The notes: generated by a model not told the origin, from the letters alone. Positions 48,629 to 57,768 are shown, counted from the stretch's first letter. The stretch: DNA of 64,000 nt from Olsenella uli (GCF_016900775.1 NZ_JACJKN010000005.1:1-64000), one strand, 5' to 3'. A program made the numbers and translations.

Positions 48629-50302
48629 TCAGAACAGGCCGACGATCTTGCCGTCGGGCGTGACGTCAATCTTCTCGGCCGCCGGGACCTTGGGCAGGCC
48701 GGGCATCGTCATGATGTCGCCGGTGAGGGCCACGATGAAGCCGGCGCCCGCGGAGACGCGGAGGTTCCTCACCGTGATGCGGAAGCCCTCGGGCGCGCCG
48801 AGCTTGGTCTGGTCGTCCGTGAACGAGTACTGGGTCTTGGCCATGCAGATGGGAAGGCCGCCGTAGCCGAGCTCCTCCAGCTGCTTGAGCTGGCGGCGCG
48901 CCGGGGCGGTGAAGTCCACGCCGTCAGCGTGGTAGACGCGCGTGGCGATGGCCTCGATCTTCTCGGCGATTCCGCCCTCGAGCTCGTAGGCGTAGCGGAA
49001 GTCGGAGGGTTCGTCGCAGAGGCGCACGACCTCGCGGGCGAGCGCCTCGCCGCCCTCGCCGCCCTTGGCCCAGACCTCGGAGAGCGCCACGTTGACGCCG
49101 AGCTCGTTGCAGCGGCGCTCGACGAGCTCGAGCTCGGCCGCGGTGTCCGTGGGGAACGCGTTGATGGCCACCACCACGGGCAGGCCCCAGACGTCCTTGA
49201 TGTTGGACACGTGGCGCAGCAGGTTGGGCAGGCCGGCCTCGAGCGCCTCGAGGTTCTCCTCGGTGAGCGACGCCTTGGGGACGCCGCCGTTGTACTTGAG
49301 CGCGCGCACGGTGGCCACGAGCACCACCGCGGAGGGTGCGAGCCCGGTGGCGCGGCACTTGATGTCGAGGAACTTCTCGGCGCCGAGGTCCGCGCCGAAG
49401 CCGGCCTCGGTCACCACGTAGTCGGCGAGCTTGAGGGCGGTCGTCGTGGCCTCCACCGAGTTGCAGCCGTGCGCGATGTTGGCGAAGGGGCCGCCGTGGA
49501 CGAACGCGGGGTTGCCCTCGAGCGTCTGCACGAGGTTGGGCTTGATGGCGTCCTTGAGCAGGGCCGTCATGGCGCCCTCGGCGTGGATGTCGGAGACGGT
49601 GACGGGCCTGCGGTCGTAGGTGTAGGCGATCACCATGCGCCCGAGGCGCGCCTTGAGGTCGGCGAGGTCCGTGGCGAGGCAGAAGACGGCCATGACCTCG
49701 GAGGCCACGGTGATGTCGAAGCCGTCCTGGCGGGGGCATCCGTCCGCGATGCCGCCGAGGCCGTCCACGACGTTTCTGAGCTGGCGGTCGTTCATGTCGA
49801 CGCAGCGCTTCCAGACGATGCGGCGCGGGTCGATGCCGAGGGCGTTGCCCTGCTTGATGTGGTTGTCCAGCATGGCGGCGCAGAGGTTGTTGGCCGCGCC
49901 GATGGCGTGGAAGTCCCCGGTGAAGTGCAGGTTGATGTCCTCCATGGGGACGACCTGCGCGTAGCCGCCGCCCGCCGCGCCGCCCTTGATGCCGAAGACC
50001 GGGCCGAGCGAGGGCTCGCGCAGGCAGAGCATGGTCTGGTGGCCGAGGCGGTTCATCGCGTCGGCCAGGCCCACGGACGTGGTGGTCTTGCCCTCGCCCG
50101 CAGGCGTGGGGTTGATGGCGGTGACCAGGACGAGCTTGCCCTTCATGGGCCGGTCGGCAAGCGAGTGGATGTCCACCTTCGCCTTGGTGCGCCCGTAGGG
50201 CTCGAGCATGTCCTCCGTGAGGCCCGCCTTGGCCGCGACCTCCGCGATGGGCAGCATCTCTGCCTCCTGGGCGATCTGGATGTCCGACTTGTACTCCGCC
50301 AT
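48629..50302 (-). CDS. fhs: Formate--tetrahydrofolate ligase
   Basis: A 557-residue Fhs that makes 10-formyl-THF from formate, THF and ATP. It contains the P-loop [36 protein letters not shown] and the C-terminal [11 protein letters not shown], followed by [18 protein letters not shown]. The start at 50302 has GAGGGGAG upstream. It heads the one-carbon operon; TATAGT at 50337-50342 on the minus strand is a candidate -10 box. Together with FchA, FolD and the FNT channel it links formate and the folate pool. Confidence 0.96.
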   Translation of the reverse strand: MAEYKSDIQIAQEAEMLPIAEVAAKAGLTEDMLEPYGRTKAKVDIHSLADRPMKGKLVLVTAINPTPAGEGKTTTSVGLADAMNRLGHQTMLCLREPSLGPVFGIKGGAAGGGYAQVVPMEDINLHFTGDFHAIGAANNLCAAMLDNHIKQGNALGIDPRRIVWKRCVDMNDRQLRNVVDGLGGIADGCPRQDGFDITVASEVMAVFCLATDLADLKARLGRMVIAYTYDRRPVTVSDIHAEGAMTALLKDAIKPNLVQTLEGNPAFVHGGPFANIAHGCNSVEATTTALKLADYVVTEAGFGADLGAEKFLDIKCRATGLAPSAVVLVATVRALKYNGGVPKASLTEENLEALEAGLPNLLRHVSNIKDVWGLPVVVAINAFPTDTAAELELVERRCNELGVNVALSEVWAKGGEGGEALAREVVRLCDEPSDFRYAYELEGGIAEKIEAIATRVYHADGVDFTAPARRQLKQLEELGYGGLPICMAKTQYSFTDDQTKLGAPEGFRITVRNLRVSAGAGFIVALTGDIMTMPGLPKVPAAEKIDVTPDGKIVGLF

Positions 50303-50336
50303 ATCCGCTCCCCTCGTACGCGCCATAGGAACGTCT

Positions 50337-50342
50337 ACTATA
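50337..50342 (-). promoter_or_regulatory. Candidate -10 box of the one-carbon/folate operon
   Basis: TATAGT on the minus strand, 34 bp before the fhs ATG. No clear -35 hexamer. Confidence 0.4.
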
Positions 50343-50370
50343 GCGCAGCCCGGCCGGGCGGTCCGCGCCC

Positions 50371-50448
50371 GCGCCCCTGGGGCCCGAGTGACAGGTTTCG
50401 GCCGGACGGGGCGCCCCAGGGGCCTGGTTCGGCCGAAACCCGTCACTC
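50371..50448. repeat. Interleaved inverted repeats between fhs and galM
   Basis: Arm A GCGCCCCTGGGGC (50371-50383) is complementary to 50413-50423; arm B (50386-50404, GAGTGACAGGTTTCGGCCG) is complementary, with one mismatch, to 50430-50448. The order A-B-A'-B' would form a pseudoknot if both paired. It lies between divergent genes. Confidence 0.55.
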
Positions 50449-50511
50449 ATGCCGCGGGCGCCAGGGCCGCTTGCACTAGACTAGGCTCAACCACGGATGC
50501 GGAGGTGCGCC

Positions 50512-51585
50512 ATGATCGAGAGAGAGCCCTTTGGGACCGCCCCGGACGGAACGGAGGCCAGCCGGTACGTCCTCTCGTCGGGCAAGGTCAGGGTGGCGGT
50601 GTCCGACTTTGGGGCCACGCTCCTCTCCCTCGAGGCGCCCGACCGCGACGGCCGCGCGGCTGACGTCGTCCTGGGCTTCGACGGCCTCGACGGCTACGCC
50701 GGGGAGAACCCCGCCTTCTTCGGCGGAACGGTGGGCCCCGTGGCCAACCGCACGGACCGCGCCGAGGTCCCCCTGCGCGGCACCACCTACCACCTGGAGG
50801 GAAACGACGGCCCGGGCGGGCGCAACAACAACCACACCAGCTCCTCGCGCGGGCTCCACAAGCGGCGCTGGGAGGCGGAGGCCGACGAGGCCGCGAACGC
50901 CGTGACCCTCACGTGCCGTCTCGCGGACGGCGAGCTCGGCCTTCCAGGCAACCGCACCTTCCGCGCCACCTACGCGCTGGGCGAGAAGAACGGCGCGGCG
51001 GAGCTCCGCGTCTCCTACCGCTGCGAGTCCGACGCCCCCACGTACGTGAACGTGACCAACCACACCTACTTCAACCTCGCGGGGAACGGCGCGGGCGACG
51101 TCCTGGGCCACATCGTCCAGGTGGACGCCGACCAGTTCCTCTCCGTGCGCGAGGACTCCGTCCCCACCGGGGAGGTCCTGGGCGTGGCGGGGACCCCGTT
51201 CGACTTCCACCGCCCCAAGGCGCTCGGGGCCGACATCGCGGCCGACGACGAGCAGCTCCGTCGCGGGCGCGGCTACGACCACTGCCTCGTCGTGCGCGGC
51301 TACGTTCCGGGCGGCCTCCCGCGGCGCGCTCTGCTCGCACGCGACCCCGCAAGCGGACGCGAGCTCGAGGTTCTTCTCACCACGCCCGCCGCGCACCTCT
51401 ACACGGGCAACTGGCTGGGCGACGCGGGCGCCAAGGGCGGCGTCGACTACGCGCCGCGCTCGGGGTTTGCCTTTGAGCCGGAATTCTACCCCGACGCCAT
51501 CCATCACCCCGACTGGCCGCAGCCCGTCTGCGAGCCCGGCCACCCTTGGGAGTCCACGATCGTCTACCGCATCTCGACGACCTGA
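50512..51585 (+). CDS. galM: Aldose 1-epimerase (galactose mutarotase)
   Basis: A 357-residue GalM interconverting alpha and beta anomers of aldoses. It has AVSDFGATLLSLEAPDRDG, the GGTVGPVANRTDRA region, VNVTNHTYFNLAGNG with the catalytic His, and a C-terminal FAFEPEFYPDAIHHP carrying the catalytic Glu. Start at 50512 after GGAGG. The gene holds two in-frame GAGAAGAAC/GTTCTTCTC copies (50983-50991 and 51370-51378). Confidence 0.93.
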   Translation: MIEREPFGTAPDGTEASRYVLSSGKVRVAVSDFGATLLSLEAPDRDGRAADVVLGFDGLDGYAGENPAFFGGTVGPVANRTDRAEVPLRGTTYHLEGNDGPGGRNNNHTSSSRGLHKRRWEAEADEAANAVTLTCRLADGELGLPGNRTFRATYALGEKNGAAELRVSYRCESDAPTYVNVTNHTYFNLAGNGAGDVLGHIVQVDADQFLSVREDSVPTGEVLGVAGTPFDFHRPKALGADIAADDEQLRRGRGYDHCLVVRGYVPGGLPRRALLARDPASGRELEVLLTTPAAHLYTGNWLGDAGAKGGVDYAPRSGFAFEPEFYPDAIHHPDWPQPVCEPGHPWESTIVYRISTT

Positions 51586-51616
51586 CAAAGGTGTCAGGGT
51601 CGTTTGTCAGGTCGTC
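51576..51616. terminator. Bidirectional hairpin between galM and paaK (REP-like)
   Basis: A perfect 14-bp stem (51576-51589 with 51603-51616) with a 13-nt loop GGTGTCAGGGTCG. It overlaps the galM stop region and lies 14 bp from the paaK stop. Its core matches the elements at 34290 and 48591. Confidence 0.7.
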
Positions 51617-51630
51617 CGGGCGCCGGACGG

Positions 51631-52866
51631 CTACTCGTAGCGCTCGTCGAAGACGCGCCTCGTCTTCTTCTCGCTCCTGGGCAGCACGCCCAGCTCCACG
51701 ACCTTCACGAGCGGCGTGAAGCCGATGCGATGCTTGACCTCGTGCGCGACCTCGTCGGCCAGCTCGAGGAAGTCCTGCGTGCCGTCGGTCTCCACGTAGA
51801 TGCGCATGGTGTCGCGGCCCTCGAGGTGCGAGATGCGGATCTGGTACTCGCTCGAGAGCTGCGGGAACTCCTGGAGGACCTCCTCGATCTGGCGCGGGAA
51901 GACGTTCACGCCCTTGATCTTGACCATGTCGTCCGAGCGACCGTGCAGGGCGTCGATCCGCGGGAACGCGCAGCCGCAGGGGCACGGCCCGGGGATGATC
52001 CGGGAGAGGTCGTGGGTGCGGAAGCGGATGAGCGGCGCGCCCTCCTTGACGAGCGTGGTGATGACGATCTCGCCCCAGGTGCCGTCGGGCACGGGCTCGC
52101 CCGTCGCGGGGTCGACGATCTCCAGGTAGAGGTAGTCGTCCCAGTAGTGCATGCCGTTCTCGGCGTCGCAGGAGATGCCGATGCCCGGTCCGTAGACCTC
52201 GGTGAGGCCGTAGATGTCGTAGATCTGGATGCCCAGGCCCGCCTTCACGCGGTCGCGCATGACCCTGCCCCAGCGCTCGGAGCCGATGACCCCCTTGCGC
52301 AGGGCAATCTCGTCGCGCATGCCGCGCGCCTCGACCTCCTCGGCGAGCAGGAGGGCGTAGCTCGACGTGGCGCCGATGACCGTGGTCTGCAGATCGACCA
52401 TGAACTGCAGCTGCTTCTCGGTGTTGCCGGGGCCCATGGGGACGACCATCGCGCCGAGCTTCTCGGCCCCCGCCTGAAACCCGATGCCCGCGGTCCAGAG
52501 GCCGTAGCCGGGCGTTATCTGGATGCGGTCCTCGGCCGTGATGCCGGCGAGCTCGTAGCAGCGGCGGAACTGCTCGGCCCAGTCGTCGATGTCCTTGGTG
52601 GTGTAGGGGATGATCACGGGCGTGCCCGTGGTGCCCGAGCTGGAGTGGATGCGCACGATCTGGCGCTCGTCCACCGCGGAGACCCCGAGCGGGTAGCAGT
52701 TGCGCAGGTCCTCCTTCTCGGAGAAGGGGAGCGCCAGGAAGTCGGACTCGGTGCGGACCTCCGTGACGCCCGCCTCCCGGAGGCGCCTGCCAAAGTAGTT
52801 GCCCGACGCCACGAGGCGCTGGACCTGCTCGTTCACGAGCTTGAGCTGGGACTCGCTGATCTTCAT
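51631..52866 (-). CDS. paaK: Phenylacetate--CoA ligase
   Basis: A 411-residue adenylate-forming ligase activating phenylacetate or related aryl acids to CoA thioesters. It contains the ATP-binding HSSSGTTGTPVIIPYT, IYGLTEVYGPGIGISC, and KIKGVNVFPRQIEEVL with the C-terminal domain that rotates in catalysis. The ATG at 52866 has GGAG 6 nt upstream. It lies downstream of iorA-iorB, which supply arylacetyl-CoA; PaaK may run in reverse to gain ATP from arylacetyl-CoA (inference). Confidence 0.94.
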   Translation of the reverse strand: MKISESQLKLVNEQVQRLVASGNYFGRRLREAGVTEVRTESDFLALPFSEKEDLRNCYPLGVSAVDERQIVRIHSSSGTTGTPVIIPYTTKDIDDWAEQFRRCYELAGITAEDRIQITPGYGLWTAGIGFQAGAEKLGAMVVPMGPGNTEKQLQFMVDLQTTVIGATSSYALLLAEEVEARGMRDEIALRKGVIGSERWGRVMRDRVKAGLGIQIYDIYGLTEVYGPGIGISCDAENGMHYWDDYLYLEIVDPATGEPVPDGTWGEIVITTLVKEGAPLIRFRTHDLSRIIPGPCPCGCAFPRIDALHGRSDDMVKIKGVNVFPRQIEEVLQEFPQLSSEYQIRISHLEGRDTMRIYVETDGTQDFLELADEVAHEVKHRIGFTPLVKVVELGVLPRSEKKTRRVFDERYE

Positions 52867-53125
52867 CGAGCGCTCCAATCGTCAATGCGGGCAGATGCCC
52901 GGCGGATGGTCCGACAAACGCGTCAATCAGCGGCGAGCTGCCAAAAAGTGCGCAAAGTGCACGGTCGAGAGCGTGCCTGGAGGCCCGTCTGTCCAGAGGA
53001 CGTGACAAATCCGCAGGTGGCGCTGAGGGAGGTCGCCCATCGGAACGGGCGTTGCCCGTTTTGCGATGCACTTCGTGCGTTTTATGGCAGGTGCCATCTC
53101 GTAACCACGCTCCAGGGCCGGAGGG
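52867..53125. other. Intergenic region iorB-paaK
   Basis: A 259-bp gap without a convincing gene. Small hairpins are visible: GGGCGTTGCCC near 53048 flanked by T-runs, and GCACTTCGTGC near 53067. On the minus strand the sequence after iorB contains two such short stems, which could reduce read-through into paaK. Confidence 0.45.
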
Positions 53126-53707
53126 CTATGTCCCGAGCTGCAGGGCGCGCAGGTCGAGGTCGACGAAGCGCAGGCTCACAATGGCGCGGACGGTGGCGGC
53201 GAGGTCATCCACGGTGACGGGGCCGAGCGCGCCGGCGCGCGCGGCGGCGCCGAGAAGGACGACATTCAGCGCCTTGGCGGTGCCGAGCTCGGCCGCGGCC
53301 GCGGCGGCGTCCACGACGACGAGGTCCTTCTCGCCCACGCGCTCGCGCAGGTGGGACATGATGGCCGGCAGGTCGTAGGCCGGGCCGCCCGTGGCGGCCG
53401 AGACCGGGACCACCGGCGCGTCGCTCGTCACGACCATGCCCCCCGGGCGCAGGAACGGCAGCTGGCGCGCCGCCTCGGCCGGCTCGAAGGCGACGATCGC
53501 GTCCGCGCGCCCGCGGCCGACGAGCGGGGATGCGGCGCCCTCGCCCAGCCTCACGTGGCTGAAGACCGATCCCCCGCGCTGCGCCATGCCGATGGTCTCG
53601 GCTGTCTTGACGCTGAGGCCGCGGCCCATCGCGGCGCGGGCGAGGAGCTTTGATGCGAGGACGGCACCCTGGCCGCCCACGCCCGCGAGGATGACGTTGG
53701 TGCTCAC
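53126..53707 (-). CDS. iorB: Indolepyruvate:ferredoxin oxidoreductase, beta subunit
   Basis: A 193-residue gamma-type oxidoreductase subunit. It begins VILAGVGGQGAVLASKLLARAA, then VKTAETIGMAQRGGSVFSHVR, all typical of IorB. The start is GTG at 53707, overlapping the iorA stop by 4 nt. With IorA it oxidatively decarboxylates indolepyruvate, phenylpyruvate or similar acids to aryl-acetyl-CoA with reduced ferredoxin. Confidence 0.94.
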   Translation of the reverse strand: MSTNVILAGVGGQGAVLASKLLARAAMGRGLSVKTAETIGMAQRGGSVFSHVRLGEGAASPLVGRGRADAIVAFEPAEAARQLPFLRPGGMVVTSDAPVVPVSAATGGPAYDLPAIMSHLRERVGEKDLVVVDAAAAAAELGTAKALNVVLLGAAARAGALGPVTVDDLAATVRAIVSLRFVDLDLRALQLGT

Positions 53708-55521
53708 AGGCGCTCACCTCCCGAGATGGCGTGCGTGGGGCAGACCTGCTCGCAGAGGGTGCAGCCGGTGCACTGCGCCCCGTCGATCGAGACCTTGCCC
53801 GTGGCGGCGTCGGGCACGAGCGCCGGGCACCCGAGCTCGCGCACGCAGCGCTGGCAGCCGACGCACCTCTCGGCGTCGACCGCGCTCCTTGCCTGCGGAC
53901 GGGCGAGCACCACGCACGGGCTCCGGAAGACGATGGCCTTGACGTCCGGCTCGTCCGCGACGCGGCGCACCGTTGCGACCGCGGCCTCGAGGTCGAGCGG
54001 GTCCACGGTCTCCACGGTGCTGAGCCCGATGGCGCGAAGGACGCGCTCGATGCTCACCTTCTCCACGACCTGGCCCATCATCGTGCGGCCCGTGCCGGGG
54101 TGCGGCTGGTGGCCGGTCATGGCCGTGGTGGAGTTGTCCAGCACGACGAGCGTCATGTCCGCCTGGTTGTAGAAGGCGTTGACCACGCCCGTGATGCCGG
54201 AGGCGAAAAACGTCGAGTCGCCCACGAACGCGAAGGCCTTGGTGTCCGGCTCCACGCGACAGACGCCCTGCGCGATGTTGATGCCCGCGCCCATGCACAG
54301 GCACGTGTCAACCATGTCGAGCGGGGCGGCGTTTCCGAGCGTGTAGCAGCCGATGTCGCCGCAGAAGAGGGTCTTGCGGCCGCGCATGGCACGCTTCACG
54401 GCGTAGAAGCTCGCGCGATGCGGGCACCCGGCGCACAGCACCGGCGGGCGAACGGGCAGCTGCGGGGCCGCGGGCGCGGGGGCGGCGGCCGTCGGGCGGC
54501 CGAGAAAGGCGTCGAGCGCGCGGCCGACGCCCTCGACGGTGTTCTCGCCGGAGGGCTGGACGTCGCCGGTGAGCTTGCCGCGAATCCTGACGCTCAGGCC
54601 GCGGCGGCCGCAGGCGGCGACGAGCGCGCGCTCGATCACGGGGTCGAGCTCCTCCACGCAGAGGACCTCGTCGAGCCCCTCCAGGAAGCGCGCCGCCAGG
54701 TCCTCGGGGAAGGGGTACGGCGTCGCCACGCGGAGCACGCGCACGCCGTCCCTCTCGCCCAGGTTCTCCGCCACGTAGGTGGCGCTGATGCCGTGCGTGG
54801 CCACGCCGAGGCGCGGCGAGGCGACGGGCGGCTCGGAGATGACGTTGCGAGCGTAGCCGGAGAGCCGGCGCGAGAGCTCGGCGTCACGCGCCTCTATGGC
54901 GGCGTGGGCGCGCACCGAGAGCGCCGGGAAGATGACCCAGCGCGACGGGTCGCGCACGAAGCCCTCGGGCTCGTGGCGCTCCCACTCCCCCGGGTCCGCC
55001 ACCTCGACGTCCTCGTACCCGTGGTCCACGCGCGTGGTGGGGCGAACGATCACCGGGCAGCCCAGCTCCTCGGAGAGCGCGAAGGCATCCCCCATCATCT
55101 CGTAGGCCTCCTGCGGCGAGCTGGGATCGAGGACCGGCAGCTTGGCATAGGCGGCGAAGGTCCTCGTGTCCTGCTCGGTCTGGGAGGATATGGGGCCCGG
55201 GTCGTCGGCCACGAGCACCACCATGCCGCCCTTGACGCCGATGTAGGAGAGGCTCATGAGCGGGTCGGACGCCACGTTGAGGCCCACCTGCTTCATGGTC
55301 ACGAGCGCCCGCGCCCCGGCGTAGGCCGCCCCGGCGGCCACCTCGAGCGCCGCCTTCTCGTTGACGGACCACTCCACGTACACGCCCTCCGGCCGGCGGC
55401 GGGCCACGGCCTCCAGGACCTCCGTGGACGGGGTGCCCGGGTACCCCGCCACCACGTTCACGCCGGCGGCGAGCGCGCCCACGGCCATCGCCTCGTTGCC
55501 CATCAGGAACTCTCTGTGCAT
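53704..55521 (-). CDS. iorA: Indolepyruvate:ferredoxin oxidoreductase, alpha subunit
   Basis: A 605-residue IorA. The N-terminal pyrimidine-binding region has GNEAMAVGALAAGVNVVAGY, the TPP-binding C-terminal region has FCGDIGCYTLGNAAPLDMVD and FVGDSTFFASGITGVVNAFY, and two [4Fe-4S] sites close the protein (CVGCQRCVRELGCP and CTGCTLCEQVCP). GGAGG lies before the ATG at 55521; the upstream frame enters a large palindrome. Acts in anaerobic aromatic amino-acid fermentation. Confidence 0.95.
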   Translation of the reverse strand: MHREFLMGNEAMAVGALAAGVNVVAGYPGTPSTEVLEAVARRRPEGVYVEWSVNEKAALEVAAGAAYAGARALVTMKQVGLNVASDPLMSLSYIGVKGGMVVLVADDPGPISSQTEQDTRTFAAYAKLPVLDPSSPQEAYEMMGDAFALSEELGCPVIVRPTTRVDHGYEDVEVADPGEWERHEPEGFVRDPSRWVIFPALSVRAHAAIEARDAELSRRLSGYARNVISEPPVASPRLGVATHGISATYVAENLGERDGVRVLRVATPYPFPEDLAARFLEGLDEVLCVEELDPVIERALVAACGRRGLSVRIRGKLTGDVQPSGENTVEGVGRALDAFLGRPTAAAPAPAAPQLPVRPPVLCAGCPHRASFYAVKRAMRGRKTLFCGDIGCYTLGNAAPLDMVDTCLCMGAGINIAQGVCRVEPDTKAFAFVGDSTFFASGITGVVNAFYNQADMTLVVLDNSTTAMTGHQPHPGTGRTMMGQVVEKVSIERVLRAIGLSTVETVDPLDLEAAVATVRRVADEPDVKAIVFRSPCVVLARPQARSAVDAERCVGCQRCVRELGCPALVPDAATGKVSIDGAQCTGCTLCEQVCPTHAISGGERL

Positions 55522-55592
55522 GGCACCTCCTTCGTCTCGCAGCACTCTATCAAAGTAAAGCGCCTCCCGGCGGAGCCGTCGCAAACCGGAAA

Positions 55593-55707
55593 CCTGCACC
55601 TTGGGGACGAGTTATTTCTCACAGAGATTTTGGGACAGGTCTGTTGCGGCGAGGGCCAGACCTGTCCCAAAATCTCTGGGAGAAATAACGCGTCCCCAAG
55701 GTGCAGG
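55593..55707. repeat. 51-bp near-perfect inverted repeat (GGGACAGG type)
   Basis: Arms 55593-55643 and 55657-55707 are complementary with two mismatches; loop TTGCGGCGAGGGC. The arm contains TTTTGGGACAGGTCTG near the loop. The right arm includes the first part of the AGGAGG ribosome-binding site of the next gene, so mRNA folding could block its translation. Confidence 0.85.
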
Positions 55708-55717
55708 AGGCAACGTG

Positions 55718-56440
55718 GTGGAGACGGCGACGGACAGGCTGAGGCTCATCCTCGGAGACGAGGGGCTCGCGCGGCTCGCGGAGGCGCGCGTGGCCGTGAT
55801 CGGCCTCGGCGGCGTGGGGTCCTCCTGCGCGGAGGCGCTCGCGCGCGGCGGCGTGGGGCGCCTCGTGCTCCTGGACCGCGACGTGGTGGCCCCGAGCAAC
55901 ATCAACCGCCAGGCGCTCGCCTTCCAGAGCACGATAGGCCGCCCCAAGGCCGAGGTCATGGGCCAGATGGTGCTCGACATCAACCCCGCAGCCACCGTTG
56001 AGGCGCACGTGGCCTTCCTGGACAAGGACGCGCTCCCCGAGCAGATGGACGCCCTCGGACGCCTCGACTACGTGGTCGACGCCATCGACACCGTGGCGCA
56101 GAAGCTCCGCCTGGCGCAGTGGTGCCAGGAGCGCGGCGTGCCCGAGCTCTCCGCGATGGGCGGGGCCAACAAGCTCGACCCGTGCCGCCTGCGCTTCGCG
56201 CGCATCGAGGACACCGTCAACTGCCCGCTCGCGCGCGTCATGCGGAAAGAGTGCCGCCGCCGCGGCATCCGGGGCCTGCGCGTGCTCTTCTCTGACGAGA
56301 AGCCCGTCCGCATGGAGCGCATCTCCGACGAGCGCTGGCGCGAGGAGGGGTCGCTCCTGGGCACGATGAGCTACCTGCCGCCCATCATGGGCCAGATGAT
56401 CGCGAGCCGCGTGATCCGCGACCTTCTGGGCTGGGCGTAG
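55718..56440 (+). CDS. tcdA: tRNA threonylcarbamoyladenosine dehydratase (ThiF/E1-like)
   Basis: A 240-residue E1-like ATPase that cyclises t6A at tRNA position 37. It has VAVIGLGGVGSSCAEALARG for ATP, DRDVVAPSNINRQ, and KLDPCRLRFARIEDT and a conserved CP pair later (NCPLARVMRKE). GTG starts are possible at 55715 and 55718; 55718 has better spacing to AGGAGG. MoeB or ThiF are less likely given the length and the VFSDEKP region typical of TcdA. Confidence 0.9.
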   Translation: METATDRLRLILGDEGLARLAEARVAVIGLGGVGSSCAEALARGGVGRLVLLDRDVVAPSNINRQALAFQSTIGRPKAEVMGQMVLDINPAATVEAHVAFLDKDALPEQMDALGRLDYVVDAIDTVAQKLRLAQWCQERGVPELSAMGGANKLDPCRLRFARIEDTVNCPLARVMRKECRRRGIRGLRVLFSDEKPVRMERISDERWREEGSLLGTMSYLPPIMGQMIASRVIRDLLGWA

Positions 56441-56473
56441 CGCGGCGCGCGAGGTCGCCCTCGCCCGCGGGCC

Positions 56474-57061
56474 CTACTCGGCCGGATAGACCGTCCGGCC
56501 GAACTCGTATGCCTCCTCGAGGTGTGCGGTCTTATCGATCTGGGGGCCGCCGTCGGTGTCACCGCAGCCGCCGGCGAGTAGCATGCCCCTGTCGCGGTAG
56601 CCGATGTAGTTGACGACGCACTGGCGGTAGTAGCCAACGGCCAGCTCAAACGTCCAGAAGAAGTCGTCCGCGGCGGTCATGAGCAGGGCGCAGTCGCGCA
56701 CGTCGTACTTCTCGTAGCGGCCGTGCGGCGGGTTGGGGTCGGGCTGTGCCAGGCAGTAGAAGCGCTCGATGAACGCCTTCATGCGCGCCGGGAGGGTCCA
56801 GTAGTAGAGCGGCGACGCAAGCACCAGCAGGTCCGCGGCGAGCACCTTGGGCGCGATGTCGTTGAAGGCGTCCCTCTGCACGCACGGCTTGCCGTAGCGG
56901 CACGCGTTGCAGCCCAGGCAGCCGCGGACCTCGTTCTTGACGAGCGAGACCACCTCGACCGCATGGCCCGCGTCGCGCGCGCCTGCGCAGAAGCGCTCCA
57001 CGAGCTGGGAGGTGTTGCCGCGCGGGCGGCCGCCTCCCTGAATGACCAGGATGTTCTTCAT
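56474..57061 (-). CDS. NADPH-dependent FMN reductase/flavodoxin-fold protein
   Basis: A 195-residue flavodoxin-fold protein. ILVIQGGGRPRGNTSQLVERF is the phosphate loop, GCLGCNACRYGKPCVQRD is a Cys-rich loop seen in iron-sulfur flavoprotein relatives, and DLLVLASPLYYWTLPARMKAF contacts FMN. Four cysteines could bind a cluster. The start at 57061 has GAGAGG upstream; TATCAT at 57106-57111 on the minus strand is a likely -10 box, with a GAGAAGAAC copy between (57092-57100). Confidence 0.86.
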   Translation of the reverse strand: MKNILVIQGGGRPRGNTSQLVERFCAGARDAGHAVEVVSLVKNEVRGCLGCNACRYGKPCVQRDAFNDIAPKVLAADLLVLASPLYYWTLPARMKAFIERFYCLAQPDPNPPHGRYEKYDVRDCALLMTAADDFFWTFELAVGYYRQCVVNYIGYRDRGMLLAGGCGDTDGGPQIDKTAHLEEAYEFGRTVYPAE

Positions 57062-57274
57062 ATCCGACACCTCTCCCGCAATCTGCCGCACGTTCTTCTC
57101 GCCCCATGATACACAGCGCCATGCGGGCGGGATGCAGACGCTCTGGCGAGAAGGACCGTCCGCGAGCCGCCCTCGCACCGGATGTGGGCAGCTCGCGGTC
57201 GCTTTCCCGCCCGAGTTCATCCGGAACCCGCACCTATGTCAGGATGACGTGACGGCCAGAAGAGAGGAGCCCCC

Positions 57275-57727
57275 ATGTCCGACGCCACAATCCGCCCCGT
57301 GACCGACCGTACGCCCGAGCTCGTGTCGCAGCTCGCACGGGTGTGGGAGCGCTCCGTGCGCTCCACGCACGCGTTTCTCACCGAGGAGGGCATCGCAGAG
57401 ATCAGGCCCTTCGTCCCGCAGGCGATCCAGGGCGTGGGCGCGCTCGCCGTTGCCGAGAGGGACGGCGCTCTCATAGGCTTCATGGGCGTGGAGGACGGGC
57501 GCCTGGAAATGCTCTTCCTCGACCCGGACGCGCGCGGGCAGGGGCTCGGCCGCGCGCTTCTCTCCCACGGCATCGAGCGCCTGGGCGTCACCGAGCTCAC
57601 CGTCAACGAGCAGAACCCCCAGGCCGTGGGCTTCTACGAGCACATGGGCTTCTCGACCTGCCACCGGGCGGAGACCGACGAGGAGGGCTGCCCCTGCCCG
57701 CTGCTCTACATGCGACTCGGGAGGTAG
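57275..57727 (+). CDS. GNAT-family N-acetyltransferase
   Basis: A 150-residue acetyltransferase. It has IRPVTDRTPELVSQLARVWERSV at the start, the acetyl-CoA loop MLFLDPDARGQGLGRALL, and NEQNPQAVGFYEHMGF. AGAGGAG precedes the ATG. The FMN reductase gene is divergent and 213 bp away. Substrate unknown. Confidence 0.88.
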   Translation: MSDATIRPVTDRTPELVSQLARVWERSVRSTHAFLTEEGIAEIRPFVPQAIQGVGALAVAERDGALIGFMGVEDGRLEMLFLDPDARGQGLGRALLSHGIERLGVTELTVNEQNPQAVGFYEHMGFSTCHRAETDEEGCPCPLLYMRLGR

Positions 57728-57768
57728 GACAGAGGGCGCAAGGCGACGCCGATGGCGGACGGCGAGCG

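Noticed and set aside
55718-56440. MoeB or ThiF
   Set aside because: No molybdopterin or thiamine genes are nearby, and length and internal motifs fit TcdA better.
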